DNA from: Sutterella sp.
GTDB lineage: Bacteria > Pseudomonadota > Gammaproteobacteria > Burkholderiales > Burkholderiaceae_F
Direction of reading: 5' to 3'
NCBI GenBank assembly: GCA_020025915.1
Contig: JAHHRH010000012.1
Span: 1 to 38,183, forward strand
DNA: 38,183 nucleotides
The translations under genes were made by a program, and so were the position numbers. Position 1 is the first letter of the stretch; each line of letters opens with the position of its first letter. Below the pieces are notes generated by a model. The model saw nothing but the letters and a program-made list of their open reading frames with translations, was not told where the DNA came from and did not search any database. Shown piece after piece: positions 24,023 through 33,163 of the stretch.

Positions 24023-24850
24023 CCCCTGGTTAAAACCAAAGGATTCACTATGACCGACAGTTAGCTCTTTCTAGGGACTGGGCTTTCGACTTTATCCCGA
24101 GAACGTCACTTCCTGCACATAGTATTCGCGGTAGACCTCTTATCCGTTCCGATAGACTTTCACCTACCGTATCGTGAGTCTCCAAGATTCTTAAACAAGT
24201 TAAGAATCTTTTTGGTCGTTACGAGGTTCTTTACGACATAGACCACTACCGCTCAACAGCGCTTCCGCAGTCGTCCACTTCCTAAGAAGGAGGGCTTGGT
24301 CATGTCCTTTTTCAGTTGCATAACACGCTAAGAAAGCACTCATGACATCTCGTTGCACGAGCGTGTAGCGATGCCATCTCACCTTTAACAGCTTCTTGGT
24401 GTACGTATTCGTTGGTGGATCGTACTGCGACATTTTCAAGAGATAGGCATTGAGTTCGTTCACCTTACCGCCAGCACTTACAGCCTTGCGTTTAAGATGT
24501 TCAAAGAACATACCAGTGCCCGCCTTTGTCGTAGATTTGCCAAAATTCCGTTGAAAGGAGAGATAACTGTTTTTCTCAATATTGATCCTTCCGCCGATCT
24601 GCAATAACTTGTTTGCAAGTTCACCGTGATCGTGCTTGCGCATACTCTGCAAACGCCCGAGAGCAGTCCCGAGCGTTGCGTTGTAAAGCGTTCGTCCAAA
24701 CTCAAATGCTTTGTTGAGAAAACGATCTTGTTGATCGTTAACTCGAAGCGGTAGTTCGACGATGTAAGAAGGAGTAGATGTTCGCATAGGACAATCTTAC
24801 TGCATGTCCGAAAAGTTTGTATGCCTTATCTCCTTTTTGAAAAGAGAGGT
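24023..24850 (-). mobile_element. IS605/TnpB-type element with internal deletion
   Basis: On the minus strand a possible left-end stem (CTCTTTT/AAAAGGAG, about 24,830-24,848) precedes the tnpB remnant. About 160 bases of non-coding 3' sequence follow the stop and end in CCTTTGGTTTTAACCAGGGG (24,042-24,023), a right-end-like hairpin with two G-U pairs. Both ends seem kept while the gene middle is lost, so the element could only be moved or served in trans. Exact termini are not fixed. Confidence 0.6.
24200..24787 (-). pseudogene. tnpB: tnpB remnant lacking the RuvC core
   Basis: 195 codons. Residues 1-90 match the TnpB start (SYIVELPLRVNDQQDRF, FGRTLYNATLG) and residues about 92-195 match its end (FFEHLKRKAVSAGGKVNE, LSQYDPPTNTYTKK, TLVQRDVMSAFLACYA). 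TnpB proteins are near 400 residues, so roughly half is missing: the segment with the two first RuvC acidic residues. The junction TTKAGTGMFFEHL keeps the reading frame, so a short fused protein could still be made. The C-terminal zinc-ribbon cysteines are also absent, as in one known subgroup. It has no nuclease function. Confidence 0.75.
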
Positions 24851-24964
24851 TTGCGGCGTACGAGTTCTATCAACAACAGTGGTTCTTTGAAAGAAGACAC
24901 ACCAAATTTTAAAACCTTGCGTCTAATTGGTAAAGACTTCTTTTGGGCCAAAGTCAAAAGGCAA

Positions 24965-24992
24965 GCGGCTCGAGACCTGAGTCCCGAGCCGC
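24965..24992 (-). terminator. Terminator of metQ
   Basis: On the minus strand GCGGCTCG (24,992-24,985) pairs with CGAGCCGC (24,972-24,965), followed by TTGCCTTTTGAC. It lies about 50 bases after the metQ stop. Confidence 0.65.
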
Positions 24993-25042
24993 CTAAGAGA
25001 AGGTGTCAAGAAAAAGCTGAATCAGTCACCCATGCTGTTGGG

Positions 25043-25852
25043 TTACCAACTCGTTTTGATCGTTCCATTAAATGTTTTTTCGACAAACGCCTTGACCTCT
25101 GGCGAACGATAGGCTTCGATAAAGGTCTTGACCTTGGCATCGCTCTGATTGTTTTCACGCGCAGCAATCACGATCAAAGCAAAGGGGGCGTCAATCGACT
25201 CAAAGTAGAAACCTTGTTTTTCGGGCGAGAGACCGGCGCTAATCACGTAGTTCATCGGGATCACGGCCACCGTTGCGTCATCGAGGCTACGCGGCAATTG
25301 CGCGGCCTCGAGTTCACGAATCTTGATGTTTTTCGGATTCTTCACGATGTCGTCCAATGTGGCTTCAGCGCCTTTATCGTCTTTGAGCGTAATAAGGCCT
25401 GAGGCTTGCAAAAGAAGGAGCGCACGGCCGCTATTCGTGGGGTCGTTCGGGATCGCAAAGAGGCTACCTGATTGCACATCCTTGAGGTTATGCACCTTGT
25501 TCGAATAAAAGCCCATGGGTTGCACGACCGCGTCGGCCACGTTCACGAGCTTGGTTTTTTGACGTTCGTTGAAGTTATTCAAGAAGGGCTCATGCTGATA
25601 AACCGCTAAATCAAGCGCACCGTCGTTGAGTGCCGTATTCGGTGTCACATAATCCGTAAACTCGATGACTTCGACCTTGAGACCGCGTTTCGCTGCGACG
25701 TCAGCGGCAGCTGTGACAATTGCTGCATGAGGGCCAGCTGTGACGCCGACTTTGACAGAAGACGACGCAGATTCGCCACAGGCTGTGAGTAGGCTGAGGC
25801 TACCAATCGCAGAGAGAGCAACTAACGAACGAAGAAAAGTGCGCTTATGCAT
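25043..25852 (-). CDS. metQ: Methionine-binding lipoprotein, MetQ/NlpA family
   Basis: 269 aa from ATG 25,852 (GGAG upstream). A lipobox LLTAC gives acylated Cys25. KVGVTAGPHAAIVTAAADVA, NTALNDGALDLAVYQHEPFL and LFAIPNDPTNSGRALLLLQ are the MetQ signature stretches (D-methionine or L-methionine binding). MetQ normally works with MetN ATPase and MetI permease, but neither is nearby: the gene stands alone between an IS605 and an ISL3 scar. It may serve an unlinked MetNI or have been separated from it. No SAM riboswitch was recognised upstream. Confidence 0.85.
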   Translation of the reverse strand: MHKRTFLRSLVALSAIGSLSLLTACGESASSSVKVGVTAGPHAAIVTAAADVAAKRGLKVEVIEFTDYVTPNTALNDGALDLAVYQHEPFLNNFNERQKTKLVNVADAVVQPMGFYSNKVHNLKDVQSGSLFAIPNDPTNSGRALLLLQASGLITLKDDKGAEATLDDIVKNPKNIKIRELEAAQLPRSLDDATVAVIPMNYVISAGLSPEKQGFYFESIDAPFALIVIAARENNQSDAKVKTFIEAYRSPEVKAFVEKTFNGTIKTSW

Positions 25853-26272
25853 GATGACTCCTTCACGGATGGCCTGTTGTGAGGAAAAGGAATGTGTTGT
25901 TGGCCATGCGTTAAAGGTAGTGTCACTGATTTTTGAAGCAATCGAAAGGTAATACCTCAAAGGGGATTGAGATTAAAGGCTTGCTAGAGAATCAATCCTA
26001 AGGATAATTAGATAGAGTCGAAATAAATGAGCCCTCGTGCCTAACCTAATAAGTCTACCTGATGAAAAACAGTAGGGCTTAGTAACCAGGGCGAGTCTCG
26101 GGAGGCGCAACAGCCTTTGATTTGGGAGGTAGCCATAAGCTCAAACTTAGGGCAGCCTCCCGAGTCACGTGACGGCGAACGCAGGGTTTGGGGCAGGCCC
26201 CATATCCAGAAAAGCAAATAGCCATGGAATTGGGTATTGTTAAGTTTCCACACACAACAACTCACCAAAACC
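25853..26272. other. Region upstream of metQ and left part of the ISL3 scar
   Basis: 420 bases without a gene. The part next to metQ should hold its promoter, although none is clear. From about 26,070 the base composition becomes GC-rich with nested inverted repeats (26,097-26,164; GGGGC/GCCCC at about 26,190-26,201; AGCCATGG/CCATGGCT at 26,220-26,227 and 26,271-26,278, the last spanning the transposase start codon). Confidence 0.5.
26097..26164. repeat. Inverted repeat before the ISL3 fragment
   Basis: CTCGGGAGGC (26,097-26,106) and GCCTCCCGAG (26,155-26,164) are perfect reverse complements around a 48-base interior that can pair further. It could be part of the IS end or an unrelated palindromic unit. 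Confidence 0.55.
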
Positions 26273-26440
26273 ATGGCTACGTTCATTACTGTAATTAAGC
26301 AATTCCTTTCTGCCCACAGCATCGTTATCGAAGATATCGAAAAAGAGGCACACGACTCAGATGGCCAACCATGCCTGGTGTTCAAAGTCAAACCTTACAA
26401 GCGTAAGGCCAACCTCTGTCCGCATTGTGGTCAAGCTTGA
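26273..26440 (+). pseudogene. ISL3-family transposase, N-terminal 55 codons
   Basis: MATFITVIKQFLSAHSIVIE, then CLVFKVKPYKRKANLCPHCG, matches the start of ISL3-family transposases up to the first zinc-binding CPHCG. The frame stops right after GQA at 26,440, inside the palindrome TCAAGCTTGA whose other strand supplies the stop of the ABC-F gene. The DDE core is gone, so this is a dead end-fragment. Confidence 0.75.
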
Positions 26441-28356
26441 TTTGTTTTGGCGACGGTTTCGATTTCTTCTGAGAGTTCGAGCCAGCGCATTTCGAGTGCT
26501 TCAACGATAGGCTTTAATTCGCCATGCTCTCGTAAGACTCGAGCCACTTCTTCTTGGTCTGTTGACGTATAGAAGTCGCTGTCCGCTAAACGCTCTGATA
26601 GCGTCTTAAGTTCGGCATTCTTTTCGGCCAACTGTTTTTCAACTTTAGCAAGTTCCTTTTGAAGGGGCTTACGTAGCGCAGCAAGTCGTTGACGTTCTTG
26701 AGCTTCTTGGCGACGAACTTCTTTACGATTGATGTTGGGCTCTTTGTCTATTTGAGCAGCCGCTTTCTCGGCAGCGACCGTCGTACGGCGATGCTCCAAC
26801 ACCAACTGAGCATAGTCGTCAAGGTCACCGTCATAGGGTTGCACAACACCATCATGGACAAGAATCAGTTGCTCGGTCGTCGCACGTAACAAGTGACGGT
26901 CATGTGAGACGATCAACACGGCTCCTTCATAGGTTGACAAGGCCATGGTGAGGGCTTCACGCGTTTCCATGTCGAGATGGTTGGTCGGTTCGTCAAGCAC
27001 TAAGAGATTGGGCTTTTTCCACGCTAAGAGCGCTAACGCTAAACGGGCTTTTTCGCCACCCGACATGGGTCCCACTAAAGCGGACGCAAAATCGCCTGAG
27101 AATCGATAAATGCCTAAGTAGTCACGCAATTCTTGCTCACGAACGTCAGGCGCAAGGCGGCGCATATGTTCTAAGGGCGTTTCATCGGGACGCAATTGAT
27201 CAAGCTGGTGCTGAGCAAAGTAACCGATTTCTAGCCCCTGGCCGCGTCGAAGTTCACCGCTCATGGGTGCCAAGTCGCCGACGATGCCTTTGACTAACGT
27301 GGACTTACCTGCGCCATTGACCCCAAGAATCCCGTAGCGTTCGCCCGAGCGAATGCAAAGTGTGACGCGATCGATGATCGTTCGGTCACCATAGCCCAAT
27401 CGCAGGTTTTCGGTGTCTACCAAATGCTCAGGAAGACGTACGGGTTTTGGAAACTCAAAACGCCATTCGCGTTTGGCGCGAACAGGTTCAACCGCTTTGA
27501 GTTTTTCGAGCATCTTGATACGGGATTGAGCTTGGCGTGCTTTGGTGGCTTTGGCACGGAAGCGTTCAATAAAGCTTGTTAAGTGTGACGCTTCGCGCTC
27601 ATAGGCACGAGCTGCGGCATCTTGTAAGCGGAGTTTTTCGATACGTTGATCTTCAAAACTCGAATAGTTGCCGGCGTAGCGGCAGATCGTTCCGTCCTCA
27701 ATCGACCAAATGGTATTGATACTACGGTCTAAAAATTCGCGGTCATGCGAAATAATGACAACAGTTGCTTCGACACGATGTAACCAGTTTTCGAGCCAAA
27801 TCAACGAATCAATGTCCAAGTGGTTTGTGGGTTCGTCAAGAAGCAAAAGGTCAGCCGGGCACATCAAAGCGCGTGCGAGCGCAATACGGTTGCGCCAACC
27901 GCCCGAAAAGTCAAAAACAGGACGATCAGTATCGGCTTGGCTAAAGCCAAGTCCCGCGAGAATTGTTCGGGCTTGCGCAACGATCGCGCCTTCGTTCAAT
28001 TCAGCAAGGTTGGCGTGCGCCTGTGCAAGACGCATATCGTCGCCAGAGCTTTCAGCTTGAGCGAGGGCGGCGCGCGCTGCCATCAAGGGGGCGTGCCCCG
28101 CCAACACAAAGTCAACGGCCGGGAGATTCTCACCCGTAAAACTCTGGGCGACATGCGCAATGCGATCCTGTGGCGGCGTTTCAAGGTCACCATCTTCAGG
28201 CGTGAGGTCTCCTAAAATGGCTGCAAAGAGCGTGGACTTACCACAGCCATTGGGACCCACTAAACCGATACGTTCACCTGGCGACGTGGTGAGCGTCGCC
28301 TGACGATAAAGAATACGCGTGCCTCGCGCGAGCGAAAGATTTAATAAACGCAACAT
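26431..28356 (-). CDS. yheS: ABC-F ATPase, YheS-like ribosome-associated protein
   Basis: 641 aa, two ABC domains and no membrane segment. Domain 1: GPNGCGKS (34-41), FSGGWRNR, LLLLDEPTNHLD. Domain 2: GVNGAGKS, MSGGEKARL, LLVLDEPTNHLD. A charged linker joins them and a coiled coil (about 540-635) ends the chain. The N-terminus and length fit YheS rather than EttA or Uup. ABC-F proteins act on the ribosome, helping stalled translation. Its stop codon lies exactly in the ISL3 junction, so the last few residues may be changed. 23 bases separate it from prmB upstream, suggesting an operon. Confidence 0.85.
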   Translation of the reverse strand: MLRLLNLSLARGTRILYRQATLTTSPGERIGLVGPNGCGKSTLFAAILGDLTPEDGDLETPPQDRIAHVAQSFTGENLPAVDFVLAGHAPLMAARAALAQAESSGDDMRLAQAHANLAELNEGAIVAQARTILAGLGFSQADTDRPVFDFSGGWRNRIALARALMCPADLLLLDEPTNHLDIDSLIWLENWLHRVEATVVIISHDREFLDRSINTIWSIEDGTICRYAGNYSSFEDQRIEKLRLQDAAARAYEREASHLTSFIERFRAKATKARQAQSRIKMLEKLKAVEPVRAKREWRFEFPKPVRLPEHLVDTENLRLGYGDRTIIDRVTLCIRSGERYGILGVNGAGKSTLVKGIVGDLAPMSGELRRGQGLEIGYFAQHQLDQLRPDETPLEHMRRLAPDVREQELRDYLGIYRFSGDFASALVGPMSGGEKARLALALLAWKKPNLLVLDEPTNHLDMETREALTMALSTYEGAVLIVSHDRHLLRATTEQLILVHDGVVQPYDGDLDDYAQLVLEHRRTTVAAEKAAAQIDKEPNINRKEVRRQEAQERQRLAALRKPLQKELAKVEKQLAEKNAELKTLSERLADSDFYTSTDQEEVARVLREHGELKPIVEALEMRWLELSEEIETVAKTNQA

Positions 28357-28379
28357 AGGTTGTGATGGCGTTAGGTGGC

Positions 28380-29303
28380 TTAAGCAAAGTAAGCGTCAAG
28401 CGCTTCTTTCGTGACTAAGAAGACTTGATCGTCGCCACCAGACGTGGTGAGCCAAGTGAGTTCAAGACCAGGGAAGGTGGCTTCAACCGCTTCGGCTTCA
28501 TCGCCTACTTCAACCACGATCATGCCGCCTTCATTCAAGTGGGCACTAGCTTCAGGGAGCATACGGCGCACAACGTCCATACCGTCGACCCCAGCACCCA
28601 AGGCCATCGAGGGTTCGTGACGATATTCGCTTGGTAATGTTTCCATGCTTGCGTCGGTGACGTATGGTGGGTTCGAAATAATGAGGTCAAACGTGCGACC
28701 TTGAAGGTTTTCAAAAAGGTCCCCTTGAACGAGTTCGAGCGACTCTTCCATGCCGTAGTCTCGGCGATTGATCTTGGCCACTTCAAGGGCATCAGGCGAA
28801 AGGTCAGAACCCGTTACCTTCGCATCAGGGAAGGTGCCTTGCGCAAGAATGGCTAAACAACCAGATCCTGTACAAAGGTCAAGCACACTACCGATACTCC
28901 ATGGGTCCTCAATCCAAGGGGCAAGATCTTCTTCAAGCAGTTCAGCAATAAAAGAGCGCGGAATCAAAGCGCGTTCGTCAATGTAGAAGCGGTGTTCGGT
29001 GAGCCAAGCTTCGCGTAAAAGGTAGGCGGTTGGCACTTTTTCGTGAACACGGCGGTCAATGAGATGCACGAGGCGCGTCAATTCATTGTGTGTGAGCGCG
29101 GAGTCTAAGAAAGTTTCAAAATGTTCAAACGGCAACTTCAAACCGCGGCAAATCAAAAAGGAGGCTTCTTCCCAGCTGTCAGGTGAACCATGACCGTAGG
29201 AGATGTCGGCATTTTCCATTTCCGTGATAGCCCAGCGGAACACATCGCGGACGGTCTTGAGGTTGTGAATGGGATCATCAAGCAACGGGGCAATTTCGTA
29301 CAT
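28380..29303 (-). CDS. prmB: Ribosomal protein L3 N5-glutamine methyltransferase
   Basis: 307 aa. SAM-binding LDLCTGSGC (141-149), SDLSPDAL, and NPPY (211-214), the catalytic motif for methylation of an amide nitrogen. The N-terminal DVFRWAITEMENADISYGHG is typical of PrmB and not of PrmC (release factors) or HemK. It methylates a glutamine of ribosomal protein L3. GGAAG lies five bases before the ATG. Followed by yheS; both concern the ribosome. Confidence 0.92.
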   Translation of the reverse strand: MYEIAPLLDDPIHNLKTVRDVFRWAITEMENADISYGHGSPDSWEEASFLICRGLKLPFEHFETFLDSALTHNELTRLVHLIDRRVHEKVPTAYLLREAWLTEHRFYIDERALIPRSFIAELLEEDLAPWIEDPWSIGSVLDLCTGSGCLAILAQGTFPDAKVTGSDLSPDALEVAKINRRDYGMEESLELVQGDLFENLQGRTFDLIISNPPYVTDASMETLPSEYRHEPSMALGAGVDGMDVVRRMLPEASAHLNEGGMIVVEVGDEAEAVEATFPGLELTWLTTSGGDDQVFLVTKEALDAYFA

Positions 29304-29566
29304 GGAATCTTCCGATTAAAAAAGAGTCAACGTCAGGGCGTAGTGCGCTTTCGTTGAATGGGACAATCATCAATAAAGCCAGGCAGACCGCATAGCGCGT
29401 TGATCTGATTGGCAAAGTTGATCAATATTATAAGTGTATCCACCTAGTACTGTTGTGAAAGACGATCAAGATCGCGCCGAATGAAGCGTGTGTAAAACGA
29501 TCGCATCCATTAAACTGAGGGATCAAAAAAATAATCATGGCTCGGTAGATTCTCGGGAGACCACTT

Positions 29567-32500
29567 TTGCGTTTACGTCAAATTAAGTTGGCAGGCTTTA
29601 AAAGTTTTGCTGATCCTGCACTAATTGAACTCATTCATCCTGTGGTGGGGATTGTTGGCCCTAATGGGTGCGGCAAATCCAACATCATTGATGCGGTGCG
29701 TTGGGTGCTAGGGGAAGCACGCGTCTCCGAATTACGCGGATCGGCCTCAATGAAAGAGCTGATCTTTGCGGGGTCTTCTTCTCGTCAACCGATGGGCCGA
29801 GCGAGTGTTGAACTGATCCTGCAAAATGACGATGGTCGTTTAAAAGGGCCATGGGCTGATTACGCTGAATTAAGTGTTAAGCGTGTGGTGACGTCAGACG
29901 GCCATTCATCTTACTTTATTAATCACCAACAAGTTCGTCGTCGTGACGTTCAAGAGATTTTTTTAGGCACGGGGCTTGGGCCTCGTAGTTACGCCATTAT
30001 TTCTCAGGGCATGATCTCCAACTTTATTCGTGCTCGTCCTGAAGAAATGCGTGTTTATTTAGAAGAGGCTGCTGGCGTATCGCTCTATAGAGAGCGACGC
30101 AAAGAAACCGAGTCGCTCCTGAATCAAACACGCGGCAATCTAGAGCGCGTTCGCGACATGCAAGTGGTGAAGCAAGAAGAGGCGACGCGCCTAGAGGCTG
30201 AAGCAGAAGTGGCACGTCGTTGGCAGGCGTTAACTGAAGAAAAAAATGCCGCTGAAGCCCTTTGGTATTGGATTCAATATGCCGAAGTGCACGAGACCCT
30301 GAAGAAACTCGATGCTGAGATTGCTAAAGGCGAAGCGGAAATCGAAACCAAGAAAGCGGAAGCAACGCATGCTGCGCAAGGCATGCCTGCTTTAGAAACG
30401 GCCGTTCGTGAAGCAGAAAACCTTGAGTCGGTCGCGAATATGGCTTTGCGAGAAGCTGAAAAGAAGTTGACAACCGCTGAGGCCGAAATCAAGCGTCGTC
30501 AAGAGCAACGCCAATCTGCTGAAGCTGAAATCCAAAAAGCGTCCATTACCATTGCTGCCAAAAAGGATGCGTTACAGACCAATCAAGCCGTCATGGCGCG
30601 TAATGCGACGGAGTTGCGTGAACTTGAAGTCGCGCTTGATGACTTTGATGAGCGTCTCGCCGCTACAGAAGAAGTCATGTATGAGGCCGAAGACGCGTGG
30701 ACAGAAGCGAATGCGCGTGCAACGACAGCACGACGTGCCGAAGCGGATGCTAAATCGCAAGCCAAAGTGGCCGTCACGAAAGCTGAGGCAGCCGTTAAAC
30801 GTGCGACCGATTGCAGACAGCGTTTGATGCGAGTCACTCAAACCCAAAGTGGGTTAGAAGCACCGGACACGAAAGAGCTCGAACGCTTAAAACTCGATTT
30901 GGATGAAGGTTTAGTTTTTGCTGAAGAGGCGCGTGCCAAGCTCGAGATGGCGACCATTGAAGCGGAGGATGCCTCTGCGGCGCGCGATCGTCATCATGAA
31001 GCCTATTTTTCGGCGCTAGCGCAACAAAAAGAAGCGGCGGCTAAATTAGATGCGCTTGAAGCTATTCAAAAGAAAGCGGAAGCCGGTGGCAAGTTGTCGG
31101 ACTTTGAAGCTAAAGAAGGGCTAGATGGTCTGCCTCGTTTAGCTGAAGGGCTTGATACAGATCCTCGCTGGGTGACCGCGGCAGAAGCAGTCTTAGGGTC
31201 GCACGCAGCGGCCAAGTGTTTACGTTTTTTAGAAACGGCGAAAGGCTATGAGGGGCAACGTCCGCCAGCCCTTTTGGGTTTTGTCGAAAAAGGGGAACCT
31301 ACCGATGTACCTCAAGCCTTGAACGTGTCAGGCATCTCTTTAGCGCCATTATTGAGTTTTGTGAAGGTGCGTGACGCGGATTTGGGTCGTGCTTTGGCAG
31401 ACCGGTTGCATGGTGTTTATTGCGTGGATGATTTAGCAACGGGGTTACGACTACGTCACGCATTACCGCAAGGCGCGATGTTAGTGACACCCAAAGGGGA
31501 TCGTTTGACCCGAGCGACTTTGGCGATTTGGGCGGCTGATGATCCGAGTCTCTCGCTACTCTCACGCCAGCAAGAGATTGCTGAGGTGCGTGAGCGCCTC
31601 TATGCGCTTGAAGATCAACTCGATGGCTTAGACAAAGCGCGTCAAGCGGGACAGATGAAGGCTGAAAGCACCGCACGTGAAGTGAAAGTTGCCTCAGAGC
31701 ACGCACGCCAAGCCGAGCAAGCGGTCAATCAGATACGCGTGGATCTTAAAACCCAAGAAGAACGTTTGACGGCCTACCAACAACGTTTGGCTGATCTAAA
31801 GCGTAGCCGAGATGAACTTGAAGAGGAATGCGAAGAAGCGGCTGCGTTAGCTGAAGAAGCTAATGAATTTGCTGATGAGGCGGAAGAAACCGCCGAAAAA
31901 GTCGCACGCGAAATGGCGAGCATTTTGGCTGAAGCCAAGCGGACGGAAGACGCTTTTAAAGCGAAACAAACCGCTTTGACGACATTAAAGCACCAGGGTG
32001 AGATGGCGCGACTTAAAGAAAGTCAGCTTAAAGATGCACGTCGACTGCTCGAACAAAGCGATGCTGCTCTGAATGAAGACATTCGTCGTGAAGAATCGCG
32101 CATTGCTTTGGCTAACGAAATCATTGCAACAACAAAGGTAGCGATTGAAAGCTCAAACCAAATGGAAGCGCTTGAAGCCCTTCAAAAGGCTGAAGTTGAC
32201 TATCGGGATAAAAGGGATGCGACTGAAAAAGCGCGTCTTGCGTTGACCACGATACAAGCCGCACATGCCGAAGCGCAGTCTTTGGTGATGCCAATGACCG
32301 AAGCTTTAGGGGTGAAGCGCGTTGAACGCCAAATGAAAGAGAGCCTTCGTACGCAGTTTGACGATCGCTTATTGGAACTCAATGCTGATCGTCAAGCGTT
32401 AGCCGAAGTTGCCGCCGCGCGACCACAAAAAGCCCAAAGTGTTAGAGCTAAAGTCCTTCGTTTGATTAGTGAGATCGCTGGCTTAGGGGCGGTTAACCAT

Positions 32501-33097
32501 GCAGCGCTTGAACATTTAGAGGCTGTCAAACGGACGCTAGAAGCCACGGCACGTCAGGTTGAAGACCTTGAAAAAGGGATTGAAACGCTGGAAGCTGCGA
32601 TTCGAAAGATTGATGCAGAAACCAGAGAGCGACTCAAAGCAACGTTCGATGAGGTGAACGGCTATTTTGGTCAAACGTTTGCGGACCTCTTCGGAGGTGG
32701 TCATGCGGAACTGGTGATGACGGGCGACGATGTGCTTGCTGCTGGTGTTGAAGTCAAAGCACAGCCGCCCGGCAAAAAGAACGCTGGGGTCAAGCTTTTG
32801 TCTGGCGGCGAACAAGCTTTGACGGCTACCGCTTTGGTTTTTGCGATCTTTAAGTTGAACCCCGCACCATTTTGTCTTTTGGACGAAGTGGATGCGCCGC
32901 TTGATGAAGCAAATCAGGCGCGCCTTGCGGGCTTATGTCGTACCATGTCTCAAGAAACCCAGTTCTTGATGATTACGCACCATCGCGTGACGATGGAATT
33001 TGCCGGGGCTTTGATTGGGGTGACCATGAAAGAAGCGGGGGTGAGTCGAGTGGTCAGTGTGGATGTCGAAAATGCCGTTCGCATCGCAGGCGCCTAA
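29567..33097 (+). CDS. smc: Chromosome segregation protein SMC
   Basis: 1176 aa. TTG start at 29,567, supported by GGGAGA at 29,554-29,559 and by the usual MRLRQIKLAGFKSFAD beginning. Walker A GPNGCGKS at 31-38; long coiled coils (about 170-505 and 660-1000); hinge at about 515-650 (AEAVLGSHAAAKCL, MLVTPKGDR); signature LLSGGEQ at 1077-1083 and Walker B LLDEVDAPLD near 1105. It condenses and separates chromosomes with ScpAB, not in the window. First gene of an smc-zipA-ligA group. Confidence 0.95.
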   Translation: MRLRQIKLAGFKSFADPALIELIHPVVGIVGPNGCGKSNIIDAVRWVLGEARVSELRGSASMKELIFAGSSSRQPMGRASVELILQNDDGRLKGPWADYAELSVKRVVTSDGHSSYFINHQQVRRRDVQEIFLGTGLGPRSYAIISQGMISNFIRARPEEMRVYLEEAAGVSLYRERRKETESLLNQTRGNLERVRDMQVVKQEEATRLEAEAEVARRWQALTEEKNAAEALWYWIQYAEVHETLKKLDAEIAKGEAEIETKKAEATHAAQGMPALETAVREAENLESVANMALREAEKKLTTAEAEIKRRQEQRQSAEAEIQKASITIAAKKDALQTNQAVMARNATELRELEVALDDFDERLAATEEVMYEAEDAWTEANARATTARRAEADAKSQAKVAVTKAEAAVKRATDCRQRLMRVTQTQSGLEAPDTKELERLKLDLDEGLVFAEEARAKLEMATIEAEDASAARDRHHEAYFSALAQQKEAAAKLDALEAIQKKAEAGGKLSDFEAKEGLDGLPRLAEGLDTDPRWVTAAEAVLGSHAAAKCLRFLETAKGYEGQRPPALLGFVEKGEPTDVPQALNVSGISLAPLLSFVKVRDADLGRALADRLHGVYCVDDLATGLRLRHALPQGAMLVTPKGDRLTRATLAIWAADDPSLSLLSRQQEIAEVRERLYALEDQLDGLDKARQAGQMKAESTAREVKVASEHARQAEQAVNQIRVDLKTQEERLTAYQQRLADLKRSRDELEEECEEAAALAEEANEFADEAEETAEKVAREMASILAEAKRTEDAFKAKQTALTTLKHQGEMARLKESQLKDARRLLEQSDAALNEDIRREESRIALANEIIATTKVAIESSNQMEALEALQKAEVDYRDKRDATEKARLALTTIQAAHAEAQSLVMPMTEALGVKRVERQMKESLRTQFDDRLLELNADRQALAEVAAARPQKAQSVRAKVLRLISEIAGLGAVNHAALEHLEAVKRTLEATARQVEDLEKGIETLEAAIRKIDAETRERLKATFDEVNGYFGQTFADLFGGGHAELVMTGDDVLAAGVEVKAQPPGKKNAGVKLLSGGEQALTATALVFAIFKLNPAPFCLLDEVDAPLDEANQARLAGLCRTMSQETQFLMITHHRVTMEFAGALIGVTMKEAGVSRVVSVDVENAVRIAGA

Positions 33098-33163
33098 AAA
33101 GTGCGTACAATCATAAGATCGACTCCCTGTGAGTGTTGACAACACGTCGGATACCTAATTTCT

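Noticed and set aside
24821..25402. 193-codon open frame on the plus strand
   Set aside because: Mostly antisense to metQ and its terminator; no family pattern.
25853..26040. SAM riboswitch before metQ
   Set aside because: No SAM-I or SAM-II core pattern could be recognised in the short AT-rich leader.
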